Positions 17,301-23,951 of a stretch of DNA of 64,000 nt are shown here, piece after piece. Source of the DNA: Streptomyces sp. LUP30. Its GTDB lineage: Bacteria > Actinomycetota > Actinomycetes > Streptomycetales > Streptomycetaceae. Under the pieces are notes generated by a model. The model was not told the origin of the DNA. It was given only the letters and a program-made list of their open reading frames with translations, and ran no database searches. Position numbers and translations under genes: made by a program. The stretch is from the NCBI RefSeq assembly GCF_001746365.1, contig NZ_MJAJ01000007.1, positions 167,347 to 231,346 on the forward strand, in the 5' to 3' direction. Position 1 is the stretch's first letter. Each line of letters begins with the position of its first letter.

Positions 17301-17969
17301 CCCCTGACCTGGGGCTGCACGGAAGAGAGCGTGACGCGAACCGAACTCGCCCTGAGCTCATCGAGGCCGATCCCGGCATCCTGGGGCATCCGTTGCTGCC
17401 GATCGGCCGGCAGGTGCTCACGCCGGCCGTGGCAAGCAGGACCCATGGAACGGGTCGGATCGGTACGTGTCGTCCGTAGCGAAGGGCGTCGTCCCATTTT
17501 CTGCCCCCGGCCTCCTCGCCGCCCCAGGGTCCAAGCGGCCTCCGGAGCAACGGGGCCGCGGCCGCCGCTCCGTCCCCAGCACGTCGCACGAGTCCACGGA
17601 TGGTCAACGGCCGGCTGAGCACCGCTTCAGGGGTTCGATCGCTCCTCGGCACTGTCGGGAGGTCGCCCGCACACGCGCGCCAGCTGTGCAGGACTGTCTA
17701 CGTACAGTAATCACCTACAACGCGACCCAAGCGCCGTAAGCATTCCATGGTCGGTACACCCAGGGGCAACCGGGACGATTGGGAGGATCGATGCCCTTCA
17801 TCGCCAGGCTGGACCGATGGGCTGTATCGCGCGATTTTCGCACACAATCAGACGTGAAGATCAACACCTCAAGTTTGGCTCAAGCAGATTGCCGACGATT
17901 TAATTTACGTGCGAGAGTTCACCTCGACCACAAGCGCAGGTGCAAGTAGTCACTTCCTAGGGGGAAATT
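17301..17969. other. Gene-poor spacer at the border of the accessory region
   Basis: No convincing gene. The first half is GC-rich core-like DNA with only low-complexity frames; from about 17,700 base composition falls (ATTTAATTTACG near 17,900), marking the start of the accessory region. The last bases carry the promoter and AGGGGG ribosome-binding site of the next gene. Confidence 0.6.
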
Positions 17970-18353
17970 TTGAATACTGTTCGTATGGGTGCCAAGGTCA
18001 CGGCTCTTGCGGTGCTGGCTCTGCCCATGCTCGGCAGCACTGCCTACGCCGCGCCGCAGGATGAGGCCTCTGCTGCTCCGCTGTCGAGCAACCTCGTGTA
18101 CACCTCGTGGGGCTGCGACAACAACCCGAGGGTGAACCGCTTCAACACGTCGTACGGGCCCGGAAACAATACCGTCACCGTCTACTACAACAACCACTGC
18201 AACCACAGCGTGAAATTCCGTGTGGAGTTCTTCGACACCAAGAACCAGGAGAACCACATGACGAGCTGTGTCACGGTCGCTGCCGGCGTCAAGAGTCACA
18301 GGAAGTTCGACAAGAGCGTCTTCGACAACGTTACAGGCGTCACGAAGTGCTGA
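17970..18353 (+). CDS. Small secreted Cys-containing protein
   Basis: A 127-residue protein with a signal peptide (KVTALAVLALPMLGSTAYAA, cleaved after AYA) and a mature domain of about 95 residues with four Cys (WGCDNN, NHCNH, SCVTV, TKC), so two disulfides are possible. The mature part looks beta-rich and Asn-rich. I do not recognise the family. The start is TTG, seven bases after AGGGGGA; ATG six codons later is the alternative. A strong bidirectional hairpin follows. Confidence 0.7.
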   Translation: MNTVRMGAKVTALAVLALPMLGSTAYAAPQDEASAAPLSSNLVYTSWGCDNNPRVNRFNTSYGPGNNTVTVYYNNHCNHSVKFRVEFFDTKNQENHMTSCVTVAAGVKSHRKFDKSVFDNVTGVTKC

Positions 18354-18403
18354 CGCCAGCTTGATTTTCGCTCGCTCGTCGACGGAAATCAAATGAACGG
18401 GAT

Positions 18404-18456
18404 AGACGGCTTTCGCCGGGTGGGTTTCAGTGGAATTCACCCGGCGAAAGCCGTCT
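18404..18456 (+). terminator. 19-bp perfect-stem terminator
   Basis: Arms AGACGGCTTTCGCCGGGTG and its exact complement with a 15-nt loop, then GTCTTCCTGTTT. It ends the secreted-protein gene. Confidence 0.88.
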
Positions 18457-18532
18457 GTCTTCCTGTTTGACCGAGCAGAGGGTGGCGTCGGCAGGGGCTG
18501 ACGGCTCATGACCCATCCGGCATGCCGACTGC

Positions 18533-18687
18533 ATGAGGTAGGCGCAAGGGGCGGGCTGACCGACGAGCGGCGGTCCTTCCGCGAGAAGTTGAGGATGGTG
18601 GCGGCCGAGAGGTTCGCCCAGGACGACGAGAACGCGGTCATCGCGCAAGACCGGCGGAATAACCAAGGCTTGTGGACCGGCAGTTGA
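18533..18687 (+). pseudogene. IS630-type transposase N-terminal remnant
   Basis: The reading after the lesion, GLTDERRSFREKLRMVAAERFAQDDENAVIAQD, is the helix-turn-helix start of an IS630-family transposase. The usual MRY start reads ATG AGG TAG here, and one G is missing from the Gly codons, so the frame is broken. Homology stops after about 40 codons. No terminal repeats are seen. Confidence 0.65.
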
Positions 18688-19014
18688 TCAGATTCGAGTT
18701 GATCGGAGCCTGGTGAGCCCTCCGACCGCCGAGAGCTCGTCGTTGAAATGCTCGGCGGCGGCCGGCGAGGTCATGAGCAGGAGTACCGACACGTCGGGGT
18801 GCTCGTCGTCGTAAAGATCGTCTTCCCCGCCGTCTCCGGGAATGGCGTTTGGCTGGATCTGGAAGCGGGTCGCGTCGGCGAGGGTGGCCAGGAAGTAGAC
18901 GCCGAGGTAGTCGCTCTCACGCTCGGTGAAGTTCACGTCGAGTCGGTCGGCGAGCAGGCCGGCCAACCCCTTGGCCGTGTAGGCGCTCGTGCCGTAGGTG
19001 CCGGAGACGGTCAT
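18688..19014 (-). CDS. Hypothetical protein, 108 residues
   Basis: A soluble acidic protein (KGLAGLLADRLDVNFTERESDYLGVYFLA, then DLYDDEHPDVSVLLLMTSPAAAEHFNDEL). ATG 19014 has GAGGAG at suitable distance. The family looks familiar from actinomycete islands but I cannot name a domain. It converges on the transposase remnant. Direct TGGCACG motifs lie upstream at about 19,069. Confidence 0.6.
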   Translation of the reverse strand: MTVSGTYGTSAYTAKGLAGLLADRLDVNFTERESDYLGVYFLATLADATRFQIQPNAIPGDGGEDDLYDDEHPDVSVLLLMTSPAAAEHFNDELSAVGGLTRLRSTRI

Positions 19015-19170
19015 CTGGGCATTCTCCTCAGGCCGCGTGGCTTGTTGACCGCGGCTGACCCCTGCATCTGGCACGGAAGTGGCACGCGGCTATCTGCGTC
19101 GTGCACCTTCTGATCCGTAGCTCCAGCCGGATCGGTCGGTGACGGCCATTCCGGCCGCTACCAGGCCCCG

Positions 19171-19983
19171 GTGGGACGCTACGGGACGCGGGATTCGGCC
19201 TCACCCGCGAGCGCGGCCGGCGGGACACCCACCACGCCCACTCAGCTGTTCACCAACTACCGGAGCTGCGCGACCGACGCGGACCGGCCCACGTACATCT
19301 GGGGCGGAGACGATCTTATCGTCGAGGGCATTCCCGGGACCACCGACACCAGCGACAACTCCCAGGTCAGCGTGCGGTATCAGGTCTGGCCGGTCACCGA
19401 CCCTGTGCAGACCACGACGTTCACCCGCGACCACGCCACACCCGGCTTCGAGGCCAGCGGCACCCTGCCCTCGGGGTCGCTCGCCGAGGGGCAGATCTAC
19501 GCGTGGCGGACGCAGACGGTGGCCGGGGGCGCGGCCTCGGACTGGTCGGCCCCCTGTTATGTCACGACCGACAACAGCCGCCCGGCGAACGCCCCTAGCG
19601 TTTCCTCGCCGAACTACCCGCCGGACAAGTGGAACCAGGGCGGCGAGCCGGCCGAGTTCACGCTGAGCGCCAATGGCGTCGACGATGTCACCGGGTTCGA
19701 GTACTCCTGGCAGCAGGAACTCCCGGTCATCAGCACGACCATCGAAGACCACGGCGTTCCGGAGCCCCTCGACCCGTACTCGGACCCGGGATACTTCACG
19801 CGCGCCGACGCCCTCGGCGGTTCGGCCACGCTCAGCCTGGTCCCGCCGAGCGGCTCCGCTGGTCCGATGACCCTGTGGGTCCGAAGCCTGGACCGTGCCT
19901 ATAGCCCGTCGGAGACCACCAGCTACAGGTTCTACATCAGCTCCACGGCTCCCACCGTCACTCCGGCCGTCCCGTCGCCCTAG
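19171..19983 (+). pseudogene. Fragment of a secreted / surface Fn3-like protein
   Basis: A 270-residue frame with beta-sandwich-like repeats (YQVWPVTDPVQTTTFTRDH, YAWRTQTVAGG, WVRSLDRAYSPSETTSYRFYIS). The coding look continues upstream of the GTG at 19171 into RYQAPVG up to a stop near 19,110, with no signal peptide and no ribosome-binding site. It therefore seems to be the inside or end of a larger exported protein that has lost its 5' part. Confidence 0.5.
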
Positions 19984-20313
19984 CCTTGCACGTGCCATTC
20001 ACAGAGGCGGACCTTCACCTGACGGTTGTGGTCCGCGTGCCGGATCACCTCACCGGCGACGGCGGAGCCCAGGGCGGTCAACTCCATGTGGTGAGGCATG
20101 GCGGTGATCTCGGCAAGGCCGACTGCATTCGGCACGCCATCGAGGAGGAGGAAGACGCCGAACGGGGCGGCCGTACGCTTGGTAGGACTCTCAGCTTGGG
20201 AAGCTCGGGTTCTTTGCCAACAGTTGCTGCGCTGACCTGCGGCGCAGCGGTTTCGAAGACTGGGACATCTGCGCTGCCAGTCTCCACTGTTCGCAGTGGT
20301 TCCCCGCACGATC

Positions 20314-20345
20314 TGGCACGCGTATGGCACGCGTATGGCACGCGG
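20314..20345 (+). repeat. Three 11-bp direct repeats TGGCACGCG(TA)
   Basis: Three adjacent copies; related TGGCACG motifs occur at about 19,069-19,089. Direct repeats of this kind flank tyrosine-integrase genes as arm sites, so this may be a scar of a lost element. No integrase is adjacent. Confidence 0.75.
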
Positions 20346-20346
20346 C

Positions 20347-20661
20347 TCACCGTGGCTTTGGTGGCCTAGGGACATCCTTGTCGATCAGCCCGTTGATGAA
20401 CTCGACTGCGAATCGGTGCGATTCGGGTGACATATCTGCGGGCTCGCTGGCGTACCAGCGGAAGGTGCCCAGCTCTCGTTCGGCCGAGTTCAACCAGTGG
20501 GCCAGACGGTGAAGCTGCCCTCCGCTCAGCCTGATGGCGGCCTGGTGGACCCACGCCTCATCTGGCCCGGCGTAGGTCTCCAGAGCCATCACGGCCAGCT
20601 CGACCTGGCCCGACTCGAAGACGGACTGGCAGAGGCCGCGGGCGTCGGGAGAAATCGGCAT
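20347..20661 (-). CDS. Hypothetical protein, 104 residues
   Basis: A soluble helical protein (ARGLCQSVFESGQVELAVMALETYAG, LSGGQLHRLAHWLNSAERELG). Its base composition is slightly lower in GC than core genes. ATG 20661 begins the conserved-looking block; no strong ribosome-binding site is seen. Family unknown. It lies among element-end repeats and may be cargo of an old island. Confidence 0.5.
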   Translation of the reverse strand: MPISPDARGLCQSVFESGQVELAVMALETYAGPDEAWVHQAAIRLSGGQLHRLAHWLNSAERELGTFRWYASEPADMSPESHRFAVEFINGLIDKDVPRPPKPR

Positions 20662-20851
20662 ACGCCGAGGATGCGGCGTCCAGGGCTGTAAGACAACGAA
20701 GAGTTTTCGCCGGCCGGCGAAACCCGGAGGGTGACGAGTGACCTCTTCGTCCCGAAGCAACTTGGGTGGGGGTGCTGCCTTGGGCTGACGTAGCTCTCAT
20801 CTGCTGCCATGGTCCGCTGGCCTCCACACTCGTCCGCCGCTGATTGCCTGC

Positions 20852-20874
20852 GTTGTCACGCAGTTAGACACTCA
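20852..20874 (+). repeat. Element-end motif GTTGTCACGCAGTTAGACAC, copy 1
   Basis: A near-copy of the motif also found at 23,762-23,813 (two copies) and 30,032-30,055. About 110 bp upstream (20,738-20,754) is a 17-bp match to the tRNA att core (GACCTCTTCGTCCCGAA). This looks like an old element end. Confidence 0.6.
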
Positions 20875-21026
20875 CTCGGGACGCGGACCACCTGCGAGGC
20901 GCTGCGCGGGTTCAACGAGGGCCCGCTGCTTGCGCCAGATGGCTATGCCATCAGCGTACGAGAAACCGTGCTGCCCACGGATGGCCATGCCGCGTACCGT
21001 CGGTCTGAACCGGGGGGAAGATTGCG

Positions 21027-21419
21027 TTGTACGCACACGAGGTGGTCCTGAACGAACTTGCACAGGGGCTCAGAGCGCTGACCGACGGTGTCGAGTGGTT
21101 CGAGGGCCTCTCAGAGGACGACCAACGCAAGGTTCTGCGCGCCCTGGTGTTGTTCTGCGGGCAGGCCCGCGCCCGCGAGGGCGACGTGCCAGAGAGCATC
21201 GTGCGCTCCGGCATCCGCCCCACTCACACGCCGGCCGTGATGCTCGCTAAGTGGCGCTTCGGAATGGACCAACTTCCGGCCTACGAACTTACAAAGTCCT
21301 TCTGCCTGCTCGTCGCCCTCTTCGGCGTCGCCGACACCCGCCGACGGACGCTGTACTGCGCTAGGAGTTGTGGTCACCCATGGCACAACCTCCCGGATCC
21401 GCCACGGGACGCAACCTGA
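21027..21419 (+). CDS. DUF5958-like protein
   Basis: A 130-residue protein with the marks of a Streptomyces family of unknown function: HEVVLNELAQGL, LTDGVEWFEGLSEDDQRKVLRALVLFC and the C-terminal CGHPWH. TTG is the likely start, seven bases after GGGGGGAAG. The central part is shorter than I expect for the family, so it may have lost a few residues. Role unknown. Confidence 0.65.
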   Translation: MYAHEVVLNELAQGLRALTDGVEWFEGLSEDDQRKVLRALVLFCGQARAREGDVPESIVRSGIRPTHTPAVMLAKWRFGMDQLPAYELTKSFCLLVALFGVADTRRRTLYCARSCGHPWHNLPDPPRDAT

Positions 21420-21624
21420 GATGACTCCTGGCCCTCGGTCTTACCGGGGACCTTAGTGTCCTGGGTTTTCGCTGCTCAGGGACGATGGGATCGTATGGCT
21501 GGTGGTCGTCGCTGACCACTGTCGAACGGCCCCGGATCAGCGCTGATCCCCGGTGGTCTCAACCAGAGACGCATGAGCCGTCGATAGCCGGGCTAGCCCG
21601 CTATTCCAGTGCCTTGAAGGATGG

Positions 21625-21857
21625 ATGGGACTGCGCATCAACAAGTCGGTCAAGATCGCACCCGGCGTCCGTATCCGGCTCGGCGACAAGTCGAGCAGCC
21701 TGAGCGTCGGAGCAAGGCCGACCAAGTCACCCTCAACAGCCGCGGCCGCCGTACGACGACGGTACGTCTCGCCCCCTGCGTGTCTTACTCCACTTCAAAG
21801 GGGACAAGGCCGAAGCAAAAACGTATTAATGATCTGCAAGACCTTAGGGTGACCTGA
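21625..21857 (+). pseudogene. Frameshifted DUF4236-type gene
   Basis: The start MGLRINKSVKIAPGVRIRLG and then SSSLSVG is the typical DUF4236 N-terminus. From about 21,712 the family continues in another frame as VTLNSRGRRTTTVRLA and YSTSKG, so a frameshift separates the halves. The full domain is about 55 residues and would be functional if the shift were repaired. Confidence 0.65.
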
Positions 21858-21966
21858 ACCTCAGGTTTCACTCAACTGCCGTGACTGGAAGGAGAGTTAC
21901 GCCCTAGGGTTCAGTTCCTGGCGGTCGATGGGGCCGCTTTCATCAAGCGAAGCACGGGGGAAACAC

Positions 21967-22482
21967 GTGCGTTCCATACCCAAGATCGTCGCAGTCGGCT
22001 GCGCCGTCGCCGCACTTGCCGCTGTAGGTGCAGTCCCCGCCAGTGCCGGGACGGCCCATCCTATGATATGCCCGCCCGACAAGGGCTACGACTTCTCGGG
22101 CAGCTACAACTATTACAGGGACATGGAACCCCGTTCCGGCGGCGACAGCGGCACGACGATCAGCATCACCTTCCACAAGGGGAAAACGACGACCTCGACG
22201 GTCGGCGGGGCGATCTCCGGCGAAGCCAAGGTGGTGATGGTCAAGGCGTCGGCTGAGTTCGACTACCACTTCGCCTGGCAGTGGACGAACAGCTCCACCT
22301 ACACGTGGTCATGGAAGGTGCCGAACACGATGAGGCACGGTTACCTGCACGCCGGGGCGAAGGTCAGGTACACGAAGTGGAACTACAACCAGACCGAGCC
22401 CAACTGCACAACCAAGGTGCTGCGCAAGGGATCGGCGCGGCTGGTCTACGAGGGCCGCGAGACGTGGCACGGGAAAAGCTGA
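21967..22482 (+). CDS. Secreted beta-rich protein
   Basis: A 171-residue exported protein: signal peptide KIVAVGCAVAALAAVGAVPASA, then a mature domain rich in alternating Ser/Thr and aromatic residues (TTISITFHKGKTTTSTVGG, FAWQWTNSSTYTWSWKVP, LHAGAKVRYTKWNYN) with two Cys. The pattern recalls amphipathic beta-hairpins of pore-forming or surface-binding proteins, but no family is assigned. GTG 21967 follows GGGGGA. It overlaps the next gene, a lipoprotein, by 19 bp. Confidence 0.68.
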   Translation: MRSIPKIVAVGCAVAALAAVGAVPASAGTAHPMICPPDKGYDFSGSYNYYRDMEPRSGGDSGTTISITFHKGKTTTSTVGGAISGEAKVVMVKASAEFDYHFAWQWTNSSTYTWSWKVPNTMRHGYLHAGAKVRYTKWNYNQTEPNCTTKVLRKGSARLVYEGRETWHGKS

Positions 22483-22934
22483 CGCGCAGCGCAGGGATCG
22501 TTCTGCTGGTGGTGTCCGCCGCTGTGGTTTCCGGGTGCAGCGGCGGGAAGAGTACACCGCCTTCGCCGAGTGTCTCGAAGGCGGCGCTGGTGTCCGATCC
22601 GGATAATCCTGACAAGGGCGCTAAGACACCGGGCCGGCTGGGTCCGGGGACGGTGAAGCTGCCCGTGGCTGCGGACCGGATTGCCGCATTGTCCGTGCGG
22701 TATGACTGTCTCGGTTCCCTGGGTGGTCTGCAGGTCAGTAATGGGACAGCGCTGCGCGCCGGGATCGAAGTGTGTGACGACAGCGCCACCTACGGTGCCT
22801 CGATGAATGCGAAAGACCTGGATGGCCGGAAGTTCGGCGGTACGGTCAAGATCGAGGCCGACAAGCGGACGCGGTGGCGCGTTTCCGTCAGCATCACCGA
22901 CAAGGACGGCGTCAAACAGACAGTCCATAGCTGA
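22464..22934 (+). CDS. Putative lipoprotein
   Basis: A 156-residue protein with a short basic N-terminus, a hydrophobic stretch and lipobox VVSGC, so it should be lipid-anchored outside the membrane. The mature part has two further Cys (YDCLGS, EVCDDS) and ends in a strand-rich block (GGTVKIEADKRTRWRVSVSI). GTG 22464 lies inside the end of the secreted-protein gene, suggesting coupled expression and possibly a joint function. Family unknown. Confidence 0.65.
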   Translation: MAREKLTRSAGIVLLVVSAAVVSGCSGGKSTPPSPSVSKAALVSDPDNPDKGAKTPGRLGPGTVKLPVAADRIAALSVRYDCLGSLGGLQVSNGTALRAGIEVCDDSATYGASMNAKDLDGRKFGGTVKIEADKRTRWRVSVSITDKDGVKQTVHS

Positions 22935-23528
22935 GCTTGACTCTGCCGGGATCTTGGAGTTGCCCGGTGCGTCGGCGTGATTGGTAGGCATGCTCGGGGT
23001 GTTCCGAGAGCCTATGCAGTTGTCCAGCTCCCATCCCGTCCGCCGTCGACCCACACACCGTGGAGCGGGCGTGGTTCAGGTTCGTCAAGGTGGAGCGCGC
23101 CACTGTACGAACGACCTTGACGCCCCTGGGCCGCGTCTGCTCGGCTCTGCCTGGGTCGACGGTGGATGGGATGGGAGCACCCGCGCACGCCACTACGTGT
23201 CCGCGGCCGGCGACGGCGCCCCCTCCATCCTGGTGCCGGCCGATCCCTCGCCGGAGGCATCGTCTTGACCTTGGGCCGCGCTCCACGGTGCTCGACTCAT
23301 GGCCACCGACCCTATCCACATGTGGGCGCGCGGAGGCGCAGCCGGGGCGGGGCGAGCCGGAGGCAGGAGCGGCGCCCCGAGCGGAGCCGTGAGCGCGCCC
23401 GGCGGAGCGGAGCGCAGCCGGGGCTTGAACCAGTAGAGAAAGCTTGAATCATGGTCCAGCTGCCGCGCTGATCATCAGGCTCGCGGGCGCGGCTCCTGCG
23501 GCTCTGTGGTGTAGAACCCTGGGTGGGT
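22935..23528. other. Gene-free spacer with decayed repeat
   Basis: No convincing gene. At 23,424-23,453 is a 30-bp sequence, CTTGAACCAGTAGAGAAA and following, that recurs at 33,234-33,263 with two mismatches; both copies follow very GC-rich GAGCGGAGC-type sequence and precede an XRE regulator gene or its remnant. Confidence 0.6.
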
Positions 23529-23756
23529 ATGGGGAGTGAGCGACGGGAGCTGATGAAGGCGTTTGGGGCGCGCCTTCGAGGATTCCGAACAGAAGCTGGC
23601 CTGACGGGCGCCGTCTTGACGCAACGTGCCGGCGTGGGGCAACCGACCGTGCCGGCTGTGACGGAGGAGGTCTACCGGAAGCAGATCCGGCCCGTCATCC
23701 AGACCGGGGCCGTCGCCATGGACGGCATCTTCGGGACCGATGCGCGGCGGCCGTAG
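23529..23756 (+). pseudogene. Chimeric remnant: XRE N-terminus joined to integrase C-terminus
   Basis: The first 45 or so codons match the start of the DUF5753 regulator at 34,014 (GSERRELMKAFGARLRG, TEAGLTGAVLTQRAGVGQPTV). The rest, VTEEVYRKQIRPVIQTGAVAMDGIFG, is the extreme C-terminus of an actinomycete tyrosine integrase, after its active-site Tyr. The two parts meet in frame near 23,662. Position just before arm-like repeats, a hairpin and the att core is where an integrase gene should end, so this is the scar of a deleted older element. The product is unlikely to be active. Confidence 0.7.
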
Positions 23757-23761
23757 CTGCT

Positions 23762-23813
23762 GTAGTCACGCAGTCGAGCACTCAGGAATCGATAGTCACG
23801 CAGTTAGACACGC
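23762..23813 (+). repeat. Element-end motif, two direct copies
   Basis: TAGTCACGCAGTCGAGCACTCAG and TAGTCACGCAGTTAGACACGCAG, directly after the integrase remnant. They are probably arm-type sites of the lost integrase; related copies are at 20,852 and 30,032. Confidence 0.65.
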
Positions 23814-23821
23814 AGCAACGC

Positions 23822-23856
23822 CAGAGGGCCCTTACCGATTCGGTAAGGGCCCTCTG
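23822..23856 (+). terminator. 16-bp perfect-stem hairpin beside the left att site
   Basis: CAGAGGGCCCTTACCG and its complement with an ATT loop. The right end of the present element has an analogous hairpin at 45,117-45,152, so this one probably ended the older resident's integrase gene or the tRNA transcript. Confidence 0.85.
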
Positions 23857-23870
23857 ATCTGCTATTTAGC

Positions 23871-23915
23871 TGTCGGGGTGGCGGGATTTGAACCCACGAC
23901 CTCTTCGTCCCGAAC
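23871..23915 (+). repeat. attL: 45-bp tRNA-Pro 3'-end copy
   Basis: Identical over 45 bp to 45,158-45,202, which lies in the intact tRNA-Pro gene. It marks the left boundary of the integrative element. Confidence 0.95.
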
Positions 23916-23951
23916 TCTCGGCGGGAAGGTCATGAATGGTTTTCGGGCTGC

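Noticed and set aside
17331..17739. Two small ORFs after the serine hydrolase gene
   Set aside because: No ribosome-binding sites, Arg/Pro-rich composition and conflicting frames.
19980..20375. Minus-strand ORF of 131 codons downstream of the Fn3-like fragment
   Set aside because: Its last 40 codons look partly protein-like, but there is no ribosome-binding site and the 5' half runs through the TGGCACG repeats.
21485..21703. Small ORF beside the DUF4236 remnant
   Set aside because: Low codon bias and overlap with the better DUF4236 frame.
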